This document shows, one piece after another, positions 1-10,031 of a stretch of 64,000 nt of DNA (the first letter of the stretch is position 1; every line of letters starts with the position of its first letter). This stretch comes from Euborellia annulipes (taxonomy: Eukaryota > Arthropoda > Insecta > Dermaptera > Anisolabididae): contig JAKCPI010007789.1 in assembly GCA_023213315.1 (NCBI GenBank), forward strand, positions 1-64,000. The letters are read 5' to 3'. A model generated the notes under the pieces. It saw only the letters and a program-made list of their open reading frames with translations, was not told where the DNA came from and searched no databases. The position numbers were made by a program, and so were the translations under genes.

Positions 1-190
1 TCCCGAAGTTTCGCGGCGCTTAGCATACACAATCGTTGCAGTTAAGTGATTCCAAGCGCGGCGAAAGTTCGGGATTGGACCCCTAGCAATCAGTATGTGG
101 AACTTCCCCCATAAGTATATTGTATCTAAAAGTTTATTAAATAAAATTCATACCTCTAAATGGCCTCAGTAGCAGAAAGGGGGGTTTTTT
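1..190 (+). repeat. 5S rRNA-headed SINE, 5' end cut by the window edge
   Basis: The first 80 bases resemble the 3' half of a 5S rRNA gene: a TTAAG core, then AAAGTTCGGGATTGG and a GACC-like box. The body continues as GTATGTGGAACTTCCCCC, and the copy ends in the tail AAATGGCCTCAGTAGCAGAAA near 164-184, shared with the tRNA-headed SINEs here. The copy near 45.6 kb has the same order (TTAAGCAATGCCTGG, then GGTTGGGTGGCC, then GCATGTGGAACGTCCCC). The call as a SINE3-type element is inferred from that resemblance. Confidence 0.6.
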
Positions 191-290
191 GTAGACATTT
201 CGGCTGCAGAGGCCATTTGTATTTTAAAATGTTATTTATTATTATTATTAGAAATACAGTATCGATGGCTTCCGGCCCAAAAAAGGGTTA
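190..290 (-). repeat. SINE 3' tail fragment in inverse orientation
   Basis: TTTCGGCTGCAGAGGCCATTT is the reverse complement of the shared SINE tail. Beyond it lies an ATT-rich stretch and GATGGCTTCCGG, which matches the body of the 18.1-kb 5S-headed copy (GTAGCCATCGGTAC on the minus strand). It abuts the preceding copy tail-to-tail, so the two form an inverted pair. Confidence 0.55.
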
Positions 291-385
291 AAAAAATTCA
301 TAGATAAATATTTGTGAATGATAGGTGGAGTAATGTCGATTGTCTGAATCATTAAAAAAAACTCACATTAGGGACAACTACTAAT

Positions 386-440
386 TCCATTCTGAGACGC
401 CGCCCGCCAGGGCCTAGCTGTGGAAGGCAAGCTTATAAAA
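386..440. repeat. Short GC-rich repeated module, copy 1
   Basis: The block around GAGACGCCGCCCGCCAG recurs near 60030-60070, together with an upstream ACTACTAATT. Outside this core the copies diverge. The class is unknown; it may be the conserved part of an older interspersed element. Confidence 0.45.
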
Positions 441-559
441 ATTATAACTTATCTTTTGCCTTGAGTAAAAAATTTTAATTTTACTCATTAATTTTTTATT
501 TGTTTTTACAAATTTTTACAAAAATTTTTTAATAGTGAATCTTTGATTACATCACCTTT

Positions 560-1330
560 GGATATTAAAATAAAAAAGAATTTGGTATTATAAAAAAAAA
601 TTAATTTATTTGAAAAATAAAAAAAAATTACGTTTTATTGTCAAAGTCATTTTAGCAATTGAGATGGAATATAATCTGTTATATTGATTCTTTTTTTTTT
701 TGGTTAGTAAATATTTATAAAAGAAAAGAAGAAAAAGGAGATGATTAGGAGACTGTGGGAGGGGGTGGCGCCATTCGATGATAAACAGTCATCATCTGGA
801 GGCACAATTGATGACGTCTAGACGGTCGCAAGGTGAATTAGATAAAGGATGGAAGAAATCGCTGCTGGCAAAAAGCCCAACCGGACAGTCTCTCTCTTTC
901 TTTACAGACCAGCATCTCTCCCATCCTGGACCTCCACCTAAAGGGGACACTTGACACTTGTTTGAAAAATATTCATTAACCAACCCACCTCCCGCACCAT
1001 TTATTTTTCACTTCCGAAAGCGGTATGTTGTCTCATTCTTTTGAATTACGGTCCAATACAACTTCCTTGAATTCATTAATGAATGTAGTAATAGATAATG
1101 AAATTATGTATTTCTCCAAAAAGTAAAAAATCGTGGGTTCTGATCTGATAAAGCCACCTACTAACAATAACAAAGTACAATTGTCATATACGGTTACAGT
1201 GAAAATATGTAATATGATCACATCCGTTCGTATTCATATCTGCAAAATATATACCCAACTTCAAAATTAAATTTGTTTATCCAACTTATTGGAGTCACTC
1301 TAATTAAAAAGCAAAAATAAATAAATATTT
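560..1330. other. Gene-free AT-rich DNA
   Basis: No recognisable gene. There is a GC-richer patch around 745-990 with GGTGGCGCCATTC at about 762, and two short minus-strand ORFs of about 60 codons that resemble nothing I know. Nothing else is supported. Confidence 0.4.
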
Positions 1331-1339
1331 GAAATCTGA

Positions 1340-1590
1340 CCCAGGATTCGCAGGGACTTTGCAGCCAGGAGATTAAATAAAAAAATCTTTTATTTAATTT
1401 TTATTTCCTGACGTTTCGGTCGCCAATCACGACCTTCTTCAGGGCAAATATTGCCAATTATAATATTTGCCTTGATGAAGGTCGTGATTGGCGACCGAAA
1501 CGTCGGCAAATAAAAATTAAATAAAATATTTTTTTATTTAATCTCCTGGCTGCAAAGTCCCTGCGAATCCTGAGTAAATCTCCACAGCCA
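1340..1590. repeat. Palindromic element carrying two hammerhead-like motifs
   Basis: Two arms of about 110 bp face each other; both carry the block GGACTTTGCAGCCAGGAG and the run TTAAATAAAA. The antisense arm carries CTGAAGA-stem-CCGAAACGTC (1410-1442 on the minus strand), the sense arm TTGATGA-stem-CCGAAACGTC (1472-1504). Inverted pairs with this core are known from Penelope-like element termini. No Penelope reverse transcriptase or endonuclease is present. Confidence 0.75.
1465..1511 (+). ncRNA. Mini-hammerhead ribozyme-like motif, mutated core
   Basis: Stem I can form from ATTTGCC (1465-1471) and GGCAAAT (1505-1511). Stem II is GGTCG with CGACC closing a loop of about 7 nt, followed by GAAAC and the cleavage triplet GTC. 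The first core base, normally C of CTGANGA, is T here (TTGATGA). Known hammerhead biochemistry pairs that C with a core G, so activity is doubtful. The antisense partner at 1405-1450 keeps CTGAAGA. Confidence 0.6.
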
Positions 1591-1637
1591 AAAAACATCA
1601 ATTTATCGCATTTAAAATCTGAGTTTTATGAAGCTTT

Positions 1638-1853
1638 AGAATTACCGTAACAACAGTGGTACAACTTTGGTAATCAGAAAATTTAGAAAAAGCGGTTGAG
1701 GCAGTGAAAAATGGCACTTTTTTGATAGATAAAAAATTTTTAGATTACGATTAGAACTTTTGCTATCAAAAAAGTACCTTTTTTCACTGCCTAAACAGCT
1801 TTTTCTAGATTTTCTGATGTCCAAAGTTGTACCACTGTTGTTACGGTAATTCC
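1638..1853. mobile_element. Fold-back MITE with arms of about 90 bp
   Basis: Near-perfect inverted repeats start with GAATTACCGTAACAACAGTG and end with its complement, with a spacer of about 35 bp. No transposase and no clear target duplication, so the superfamily is open. A 62-bp hairpin with AAGGAACCG ends lies directly downstream (1857-1919). Confidence 0.65.
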
Positions 1854-2042
1854 AAAGAAGGAACCGGAGAATAAAACGACGTCCACTAGCCGCTGGTATT
1901 ATTTTTCGGTTCCTTCTATAAAAAAACTTTATTTGGCTCTTAGAAATTTTTTGTCTTGAATGTAAAGAGTTGATAGAGATAGGAGGGTTCTTTTGTACTA
2001 AACAAGTTTAAGTCTAAGGAGAGTTTCAGAAAAATATATATA

Positions 2043-2450
2043 TTGGCACTAAAGACCAGTGTAAAAATAGCTTTGGGTCACTACTTTAGGTGGATGAATA
2101 AGATAAGGCTTAGACACAGGTTGGATTTATTATTTTCTGTCCAAATTTACCATGTCTCCATACACGTGATGGGCGTCCTCAAGGAAAATATCGCAAGGAT
2201 TTCCTTGAGGAAATTATTATTGAATTTCAATCAAAAGTTTTACGCCTCGAGGCCGTTACCACAAACGTTGAGAATTTCCTCGAGGCTTGTCCCATTCAGG
2301 CCGGGCCTTGAGGAAAATCCTATGGTATACGGGGGCCTTAAGACTAACATTGGACAGACCAATTGTTTTAGCATAAAAATCAATATGTGGCCATTATTAC
2401 CCCGTTATAAGTTCAACTTTGGAAAGTTTTTTTCTGAAATGAATCAATAA
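2043..2450 (+). other. Overlapping ORFs, possible decayed coding sequence
   Basis: The longest open frame of the window (135 codons, beginning with TTG) covers this interval. A second frame is open from 2114 to the TGA at 2309-2311 (65 codons) and looks more coding-like: many codons begin with A or G, and it includes KDFLEEIIIEF and LEAVTTNVENF. I recognise neither protein. The DNA repeats CCTCAAGGAAAAT and TTCCTYGAGG several times, which may create the open frames by itself. It could be a decayed retroelement or host exon. Confidence 0.3.
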
Positions 2451-2981
2451 TTTTCTGTAAAAATATGCTGTAAACATGTTCAGTGGATTCTAATTAATAT
2501 TGTGAGAATAAATGTTTTGTTGTATTATTCATTATAATGATGCTGTTTACAATAAAATAACTTGACTAATAAAAGTGTAAGTTGCCCCATTTTATGGTTG
2601 TCTGATTATTAATCTTCATCAGGATGTCGAGATCCAGATTTCTTTTTGCGCATTAGTTTCCTTAATTAGTCCCGCACTATCAGTTATTATGACGCTCGGG
2701 CAAGATACCAACAATAAAAAAAAATTTTATATTAAATAATGTTTAGTTAAATATTAATCACCAAACCTCTCATCCCAAAAGAGACCGATATAATCAATTA
2801 AAATTAGATAAAATATTAAAACATCCCTTATAAATAGGCAAACATTATAACTGCTTTATGAAGATTTTGCATAGCTATTAGGCACCTTTGATTGGTGGCG
2901 CTACCCGTGTTGGTTGAGAAAACTTCTTGAACTAGACCCTGTCGATCAGCGATTAGCTCATATTCAGGTCTATTCTCTAAA

Positions 2982-3325
2982 AACAGGCGTTAAAATTTAA
3001 AATAAACAAATGGGTGTTAAAAAGTAATGTAAAAACAATCAGCGTTAAAAAAATATAATTATTAAATTAAAATGCTATTCAAAATCACTTGCCTGCTTCA
3101 AATAGTGAAAAGGAAGGAATAGAATAGGTAAAAAATGGAGGGTGTTATATTAGGGATAAAAATGACGTCCTTAACCAAAAAAGTAAGGTTATGATTTTGA
3201 TAGCTTTGAAATAAAAGCAACATCGTTGTTAAAACTTTGTTTGGAGAATAGCATTTTTTTAACGCTGATTGTTTTTAGATTACTTTTTAACACCCATTTG
3301 TTTATTTTAAATTTTAACGTCTGTT
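2982..3325. mobile_element. Fold-back MITE, family B copy 1
   Basis: Arms of about 75 bp, left ACAGGCGTTAAAATTTAAAA and right its complement ending AACGTCTGT, enclose about 190 bp. The right interior (AATGCTATTCTC..., complement of 3170-3260) recurs near 22303-22440, so this is a dispersed family. No coding capacity. Confidence 0.65.
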
Positions 3326-3920
3326 TATTGGATATTATTATTAAATAAGTAGATCAATTGTAATTAGATAGCTGATGAACTTACATTGTGGATTTTCTTG
3401 ACATTAAACATTTTATTTGATATCTGATCGTTATGAGACATATTTCTTTCGATTTGAAATAAAAAACAGATGTGAATCATATTTCAAAGAGTACGATGAC
3501 GTAACTCGTGGCGCGTCAAAATATACAACTGTCAAAAAATGAGAGGTTAAAAGAGGTAACAACCCTTTTTTCAGATGTACTTGGCTTTGGTCGGTCTTTC
3601 ACCCCCAACTTTGATTATATATTTGTTTAAATTTGTTTTAATCACTGACAAATTCTCTTTTGATTTTCTTAACTTGATAGGCCACTTCTCAATTTTTTTT
3701 TTTTTTCTAGATGTGATGATACCATTAAAGATTTTTTTTTAAGCCTTTGTTTGTTTTTAATCCTATTTACACTTAGACCGATGTGTCTATATTAGGCGGA
3801 ACACATTTGGAACAAGGCATTTGAATAAAATAACAGGATTAAAAGGCTATTCTGTATAAATTAACTTGGCAATGTGTTTTAACGCCTGCCGCTCTTGTCT
3901 CTCTCACTCTTTGCAAATTT

Positions 3921-3957
3921 GCATACACACACACACACACACATACACACACACATG
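3921..3957. repeat. (CA)n microsatellite
   Basis: Alternating CA interrupted once by ACATA. Similar CA tracts sit inside family A copies at 4937-4964 and 15652-15676, which suggests the microsatellite is seeded by that family. Confidence 0.8.
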
Positions 3958-4102
3958 CAGATGACTAGAGAGCAGGGATTTCTGATGGGTTAATTATTAT
4001 ATTATACAGATACGCGCATGCGTAATTTGGTTAGTTAATTTGCCTGGCCTTGAACGAAGATCCGAGATAAATATTTTTATTTTCATAAATTTGTATTGCG
4101 AC

Positions 4103-4412
4103 TATTACTTTCTTTTACCTATATTTATAAATAAATGGCGATATTAATTTTGATGGAAATACACGTTTTTAAGTCCCCTGAGTCTATAAAAGTGGGTCCT
4201 GTCTGTCTGTGAACAATATTTCTCAAGAACGTGATTGAAATGTTATATTTAAGTTAGATACCCCATTGCTACACGGAACTTTTGAATAAAATTGGTCAAA
4301 GAGTACTACTACTTTACTAATGTACTTCTGTATTTTTTTCGATCTTCTCAAAATCGGTACTAATTTGATTAAATCAATTATTTTTTTATATTAGTTGTGA
4401 CTGTTGAGTTGT
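4103..4412 (-). repeat. Family A interspersed repeat, partial
   Basis: Reads ACTTTCTTTTACC, then GATGGAAATACACG, GTCTGTCTGTG, TATTTAAGTTAGATA and TACTTTACTAATGTACTT, the order of modules seen in the fuller copies at 14950-15836 and 58330-59035. Family A has no coding capacity and no class I can assign. Confidence 0.65.
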
Positions 4413-4525
4413 ATCACGGAAGTGTTGCAAAAGCAGAGACTAAATATATATAAATATATATAAATTGTTCATGTATAGTTTTACATAAAACACTGGAAAA
4501 GTAAATTTTTTTTAACTATAATAAG

Positions 4526-4795
4526 CCCTCGAGCTTGGCGTAGTTGGTAGCGCGCCTGCCTTGTATACCAAGGGATGAGGGTTCGGATTCCAGGCAGTCC
4601 GATGATTTTATTTAAGCCATTTGGATACCAAATTGCTTAAATAAGAATGCCTGGACCTCCCATAGATATATTTAGAAATAACGAGTATCGTTTAAAGTCT
4701 TAAATGGCCTAAGTTGCCGAAAAGACTGTGTGTATGCGTGTGTGAATGTAAGTGTGAATGGGAACAAAGTGTGAGTGTTAAAAAAAAAAAAATAT
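4526..4795 (+). repeat. tRNA-derived SINE with intact A and B boxes
   Basis: A-box-like TGGCGTAGTTGGTAGCG (4536-4552) and B-box-like GGTTCGGATTCC (about 4580-4591) lie about 27 bp apart, as in a tRNA promoter. The body has TTTAAGCCATTTGGATACCA, the shared tail TAAATGGCCTAAGTTGCCGA (4702-4721), AAAGACT, GTGTG repeats and a run of 12 A. This is the best-preserved tRNA-headed SINE here. Confidence 0.85.
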
Positions 4796-4848
4796 GGGGA
4801 TTGACTTCCCCGAGACTTTCTCGTATATTCTTTTGGAATTACGTCTGG

Positions 4849-4949
4849 GTGTGTGTGTAAACACGATTGCTTAAAAACCAAAGCAGCTAGATGCTAGCTG
4901 CTCTAGCTCTAGCTGCTTTGGTTTTTAAGCAATCGTGTTTACACACACA
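4849..4949. repeat. Near-perfect inverted repeat with 42-bp arms
   Basis: GTGTGTAAACACGATTGCTT...AAAGCAGCTAG (to 4891) is mirrored by CTAGCTGCTTTGG...AATCGTGTTTACACAC (from 4907) around a 15-bp CTAGCT-rich centre. The outer CA tract runs into a family A fragment. Confidence 0.8.
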
Positions 4950-5088
4950 CACACACACACACACAGACATAATGCCAAAAATGGTATTTTTGGACTCAGG
5001 GAGGTCTAAAACGTGGAGAAACATCAAAATCTCGAAGTCGAATTTTTTACGATTACATAACTTTCTCTATACGAGAAAGTAAAAAAAA
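4938..5088 (+). repeat. Family A repeat, 3' fragment
   Basis: (CA)n, ACAGACATAATG, TTTTTGGACTCAGGG, CATCAAAATCTCGAAGTCGA and the closing hairpin ACTTTCTC-TATAC-GAGAAAGT identify this as the end of a family A copy. Confidence 0.65.
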
Positions 5089-5220
5089 AACTATAATATA
5101 GGCCTATATTAATAATAAGAAACTCATATCCCTATAAGTGTCATCTTATTGTTAATTTTTTACTTTTTCCATTGTTTTATATAAAACTGTATATGCACAA
5201 TTATTATATATACATTTATA

Positions 5221-5262
5221 GCCCTGGAGATGTCCTCTATAGAGATCGAAACATCGGCGCAA
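5221..5262 (+). ncRNA. Degenerate mini-hammerhead-like motif
   Basis: CTGGAGATG, a short CTCTATAGAG hairpin, then CGAAACATC match the layout of the better motifs with two core or site changes (CTGGAGA for CTGANGA, ATC for GTC). Probably inactive. Confidence 0.4.
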
Positions 5263-5419
5263 TAAAAAAAAATTCGGCTGCCAATCTGCTTTTGTAACCC
5301 TTACTTTATATTTTTTTTATGTTCTTTAAAATGTATATTCTCATTTTATCCTCAACATTAAATATCTGTCGACATAAAAAAATCCACCAGATTTTTTTCA
5401 TCTGACCGCCCGAACGAAT

Positions 5420-5665
5420 AAAATATTGACACGAACTACAATGAGAGCTTTGAAGAATAGAAATGAACGATAAAGAACGAAGACCGACTGTTCAATTGAA
5501 CGACTCGTTCATGAGCGGAGGATGCCATCTCTCTCTTCCCTCGGCATGTCTCGTCAGTAGGCCAGCAGCCATGGCGCTTACAATAACCTAACCCTTTGTT
5601 GGCCCGCTCCAGAACATAAAACAACGCCTCGATTTCACGGCCATGATGCATACTCAACATTCACG
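5420..5665. promoter_or_regulatory. GC-richer patch with GCCAT and GAGA-type motifs
   Basis: GATGCCATCTCTCTCTTCCC (5522-5541) joins the Pho/YY1-type core GCCAT to a CTCTCTC tract, and CAGCAGCCATGGCGC follows at about 5564. A 74-codon minus-strand ORF covers the patch but is not recognised. In insects such motif pairs occur in Polycomb response elements; a regulatory role here is inference only. Confidence 0.25.
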
Positions 5666-6164
5666 TTACATTTTCTTGTGGATTGCTTCCTTAAATCCTA
5701 TTTAACAATAACAAATTCCATCTCTATTCTCCAGGTATTTTCTTTTAATCCTGTTTGATTTCACTATTCGTTAATTTAATTCCAGTGCTATGGTATCATC
5801 GATGATAAGCTGGGAAGTAGGAGTTTCTCTCTTTTCAAATTTTATTACTTAATATTAATTATATTCTGAATACACTATGTATTTTTAAACAGTATTCTAT
5901 TTTGATAAAAACTATCGAATGAATTTCTCTTTATATGTGTGAATGATTTTTGTTGTTTATGTGTTAGTGATGCCATTTTCCTGAATATGAATCCGAGCAG
6001 AGCTCCCCTCGCTCTAAATAAAATTCTATTCTATTCCATTCTCTCTCTCTGTCTCCTTGTGTGATTATTTTTTTTATAATAAAAAGATTGGCTCTATGGA
6101 TCGAAGAGCCGGCAAATGATTTTGAAAAATCTGTACTACTACATTAGTAAAGAGTACTTCAAAA

Positions 6165-6632
6165 CACTTTTAGGGCAAAATGAGAATATACATTTACAAA
6201 GAGCATCTAAAAAAATAATCGATTTATGGATTAAAAAAAAATCGTTGGAGCGAATTTTGAAAAAATAAAAAAAAAAATGAAAAAGTACATCAGTAAAGTA
6301 CTAATACTTTTTGGCCGATTTTGTTTCAAAGCTTATTTACACGAGTTCGAAGGGTGCCTAACTTAAATATAAAATTTCAGCCTCAAAGGTCATTTCCTTC
6401 ATGGTTAAAAATGTCCACCCACACACAAGACCAATTTGCGGGACCCACTTTTTTGGACTCAGAGGACCTCAAAATATGTATATATTCATCAAAATCTCGA
6501 CATCGAATTTTTGACATGATCGCAATTCTTTCTCTCTCTCTTTCTCTTAAGAGAACAAGAAGTTCTCAGAGCCAAATAAAATTCTTTATCTATCTATCTA
6601 TATACTTCATATATAGGGGAAGAGAAAGTAAA
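6165..6632 (+). repeat. Family A interspersed repeat, long copy
   Basis: Modules in order: GGGCAAAATGAGAATATACA, GTACATCAGTAAAGTACTA, TTTTGGCCGATTTTG, GGTGCCTAACTTAAATATAA, TTTTTTGGACTCAGAGGACC, TCAAAATCTCGACATCGAAT, ending GAGAAAGTAAAAA. TCTA and CT microsatellites lie near the 3' hairpin. The ORF in it is incidental. Confidence 0.7.
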
Positions 6633-6878
6633 AATTTAAATGATGCTACAGAAGTGAATTTTGAAATTTCTTTGAGATATTAAATAATTTAATTATAGAT
6701 AATGAAATTATCATTTTCATTCAGCCTAATAAACAGAAAGTGAGCTATTTTATTAATAAAGATATAAAGATTTTCCCCTATCACTCTCTCTTGCCTTCCC
6801 CTACATCTCCCCCTCCCCTCGCTACTGGAGTGGGAGGAAATTTCTAGCTCTCTAACAATCGGATCCTTTTATTTTCAG

Positions 6879-7030
6879 GCCATTTCCCCTTGCCGCGCTT
6901 GTTGCCCTCCCCTCTCGCGGTCTCACCGGCCGCGGCGCGCCGCGGCGTCTCTCACCGCCCCTCCGCCGCCAGTTGAGAGGACGCTTACAAGCCATTAACA
7001 CCTCCTCTCCCCGTTCGTCGAAATAACCAG
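6879..7030 (+). other. Candidate noncoding exon 1, CpG-rich
   Basis: A sharp GC and CpG peak (CACCGGCCGCGGCGCGCCGC around 6925) in very AT-rich surroundings ends at an AACCAG/GTAAAT donor (7030/7031). An acceptor-like TTTTATTTTCAG precedes 6879, so it is either an internal exon or lies just after a promoter. All three frames are partly open but none has an ATG. The island looks like a CpG promoter with a 5' UTR exon. GCCATTTC occurs at its start and CTCTCTC just upstream. Confidence 0.5.
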
Positions 7031-7324
7031 GTAAATTTTATATTTTTTAAATTCTTTTTGCATATAAATGATTCTTTTAATTACTTTTAGACATTTTTAT
7101 ATGAAAATTTAAAAAAGTTTTAATATTTCGATTAAATATTCAAATTAGTTTTAAAAGAAACAAAAGTTGATAAATCGTTTTAACAAGATCAATTTATGAT
7201 TTTGAAATTAAATGTCGATTTCAACTTAATAGTTGAACAGTTGAATAGTTTAACATCAAGTGAAATTAATTATTTTTTATACTAACAACGATTTTTTTTT
7301 TTTTTTTTTTTTTTTTCAAAACAG

Positions 7325-7425
7325 AAAACCAACTAACAGCAACGGTTTATTCACGCATGCATCATTGCCAATTGAGATGACTCTGCAACCAGCCATCTTG
7401 GCTTCTTCTCTTCAACAATACCCAG
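7325..7425 (+). other. Candidate exon 2 with a start codon
   Basis: A T-rich tract and CAAAACAG precede it, and ACCCAG/GTGATT follows. One frame is open throughout, with ATG at 7377 giving MTLQPAILASSLQQYP. Splicing to either downstream exon ends this frame within a few codons, so it is a very short ORF or uORF. Together with the next two exons it supports a spliced + strand transcript. Confidence 0.45.
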
Positions 7426-7611
7426 GTGATTATTTTTAATTCAAACAATAAGACATTGTTGTTAAATGATAAAATATTTATTACTAACCGATTTCAATTA
7501 GCCACGATCTCATTTAACAATATGTGAGAATAATTATTTGGTTCAAATAAATAATTTTTAGATAAAAAATTAGATTTAAAGGCTGAATAGAAATATGATC
7601 TAATTTATTTA

Positions 7612-8062
7612 CTAGCTGCACGGCCAGACTAAAAAGGCCAATCAAAGGCTTTCTTTAAACACCCACAAAAATTTTTTATTTCTCTTGCTATATATGAATA
7701 TCTTATTTAAGATTCCTATAATGACTAGCTGCAATGCCAGATTTGGGCGGGCTTACTCTGAAACAGTATTTTAACAAATTTTGAAAATTTTTAATTTCAC
7801 TTCATAATTTATTTGTAAATATTTATTTCATTAAAAAACTAGCTGCGCAGCCAGATTTTGGAGAGTGGACCATAAAAGGCCATCTATCCATATTTGAAAT
7901 CCGCATAAAAATTTTTTTACTCATAATACTTATAAATATCTTATCATTTAATTTAATAACTAGATGCTTAGCCAGACTGGGGCGGCCCAGCTGGGATCTC
8001 CATATTCGAAACTGCCCGACTTAAAAGTCAAAGGCTCTCTTTAAACAAAATTTTTTATTTCT
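7612..8062 (+). repeat. Degenerate tandem repeat, four units of about 114 bp
   Basis: ACTAGCTGC-N3-GCCAGA recurs at about 7612, 7725, 7839 and 7961 (the last as ACTAGATGC). Between the motifs all units carry a run of A and T followed by ATTTCTCTTGC or a variant, and ATATCTTA. It lies in the intron between candidate exons 2 and 3. Confidence 0.75.
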
Positions 8063-8200
8063 CTTGCTATATATGAATAAAGAATAAAGAGAATTATAGT
8101 ATTTTTTGGTCCACTGGGGGGGGGGGGGGCACATACTAATTTGCTTCTGATTCTAGAATGTTTTCAAACTTTTAATAATAGGAATTAAATTTTTTTTCAG

Positions 8201-8387
8201 ATAGTCCTTGAACTTATGGGACAATATTTCTCGGACTCAATCTCCAGATGCTGTATTTTACCTAAACAAGCATCATCATACAGAACGAGACTTATATAAA
8301 AAGTTGGAGGGGTTAATATTAGCCTACTATATACACGAATGATGAAGGACATTATCATGCGAGAGGAATTACTCTTCGAGTCAGCTG
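8201..8387 (+). other. Candidate exon 3, noncoding
   Basis: The polypyrimidine acceptor TTTTTTTCAG (8191-8200) and donor TCAGCTG/GTAATT bound 187 bp. Every frame carries a stop; the longest ATG frame has 27 codons. Part of the four-exon + strand model from 6879 to 9143. Confidence 0.45.
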
Positions 8388-8508
8388 GTAATTTTTTTTC
8401 TTAAATTATTTTTCAATAAAACAAATTTTACTTTCTATTGCCTATAAGCCTATATTATATTTTTATTATAGAAAGCGTTTTTTATTATTATTTTTTTTAT
8501 ATAGCAAT

Positions 8509-8901
8509 TAGGAACCGACCGAATATTCGGTTTCGGTTACGGTTGCGGCCAGTTTCGGCCAAAAATCATGGTTTCGGCCGTAGTTTCGGTTTCGGCCAAA
8601 AAGTGGCCGAACCTTTCGGCCGGCCGAAACCAGAGTCTGAGAAAATGGGATGAGACTCGCATGCAAAAAAAAAAAAAGGTCAAATGATTTGCACTTGAGG
8701 AAGAAAAAAATTTTAGTCTCCCTAAAAAAAAGGTAAAATGATTTTCACGGGAGGGAAAAAAAATTCAAAAAAAAAAAAGGTAAAATGAAAAAAAATTTTA
8801 TAGGAAATACAAGTTTCGGTTTCGGTTACGGTTTCGGCCGAAACTAAGGTTGAGGCCGAATATTCGGTTTCGGCTGAAAATCTTGTTTCGGTCGGACCCT
8901 A
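8509..8901. mobile_element. hAT-type MITE built of GGTTTCGGCC-like repeats
   Basis: Flanked by a perfect 8-bp duplication ATAGCAAT (8501-8508 and 8902-8909). Termini are TAGGAACCGACCGAA and the complement of TAGGGTCCGACCGAA. The interior is almost wholly made of short variants of TTCGGTTTCGG and GGCCGAAAC in both orientations, plus A-rich runs. The 8-bp duplication and TAGGG-type end are typical of hAT. No transposase is present, and the 71-codon ORF over the left half is a by-product of the repeats. Confidence 0.85.
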
Positions 8902-8990
8902 ATAGCAATATAAGCTGAAATAGTTTTTTAGCGAAACTATCCAAAAATGTATTACATTTTATTAATTATTGTCGTTTTCTTTTCTTTCAG

Positions 8991-9143
8991 TTCCCGGTCT
9001 ACTTTCATGAGATTGATTTGACTTCTGACCTCTCTTCTGAAGTAACAAGTGAGCCTCGCTTCTGCTGCAACAATTCTTCTGGAGTAGCAACTGATCTTCT
9101 CTTCTAGTCTCTCTACTGAGCTTCTCTTCTCAAGGAACTTGAA
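8991..9143 (+). other. Candidate exon 4, noncoding
   Basis: Acceptor TTTTCTTTCAG (ends 8990) and donor CTTGAA/GTAAGG are both strong. One frame is open for 37 codons before a TAG, without an ATG near its start. The exon is rich in CTTCTC repeats. No further exon could be joined with confidence. Confidence 0.45.
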
Positions 9144-9685
9144 GTAAGGCCAGCGATTATATTAAAGGAGACTCAGATTTTTTACAGTTTCATTATAGTT
9201 GAGCTCTTAAATTGTTACAGTCATAAAGAGTCAAGTGATATTCTTTTAGAAATTGTTAATAACAGCGCTAGTTTGATGTAAAATTAATATCGATATGATA
9301 TTTAGGCCAATTTTAAAAATTTAAAAAAATTATAAAAAAACATATTGGTGATATTTTTTTTCAAACTTCTAATAAAGGAACAATATATCATTACAATATT
9401 ATGTTCTTTAAATTAGATTAACTTGAAACTATGTTCTCTTACTAATTTTTTCCAAAAAAAATCATCAAACTTAAGTTGACTGATGACAATTTTAGTTCTT
9501 CAACTCAAGTGTATCTGTAATGTAAGATGACAAAAAAAAAAACTTAAATTCTTTTTACAACAATAATAATTTACAATCAAAGGAAAACTTAAAAAGTTTA
9601 ATATTTAAAAATAAATTTTTTTTAGATTTTGATCAATTTAGTTGAGAATTCGCACATATACACACACACTCACAAACATATTATG
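9144..9685. other. AT-rich DNA, no feature seen
   Basis: Homopolymer-rich with a short (CA)n at 9656-9672. No gene, repeat family member or RNA gene recognised. Confidence 0.4.
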
Positions 9686-9689
9686 TAAG

Positions 9690-10031
9690 TCATGTGGTTC
9701 CCAACTTATTTTCAATTATAAACCGTTAATTTATTCATTTTTGTATTCTTAAAACTGATAAACGAAAAACGATTAACATTTTCAAAGACAAATTATGATT
9801 CGATTACTTTAATAATAAAAATAATTAAGAAATTTTCATTTTTCTTCTGAAAGGCAATAATATCTTTAATTTATTCATATTTGCACTTACCACCGTGATG
9901 TTGTTATTTATATTTAAATTACAAAAAAAAAAAAATGAAATAAATAAATAATAAAAATAAATTTAATTTTTATATAAAAAAGAACATCTCGTGGTACATT
10001 TGCAATGCGCGGTGGTTGAGAACCCTGATTT
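9690..10031. mobile_element. Possible hAT-type remnant
   Basis: Left CATGTGGTTCCCAACTTA and right GCGGTGGTTGAGAACCCTG look like the facing ends of hAT elements (GGGTTCTCAACCAC on the other strand). No matching 8-bp duplication remains and the interior is AT-rich with no coding capacity. Confidence 0.35.

Noticed and set aside
8438..8653. 71-codon ORF rich in RPR and FGRS patterns
   Set aside because: It reads the GGTTTCGGCC repeats of the hAT MITE at 8509-8901.
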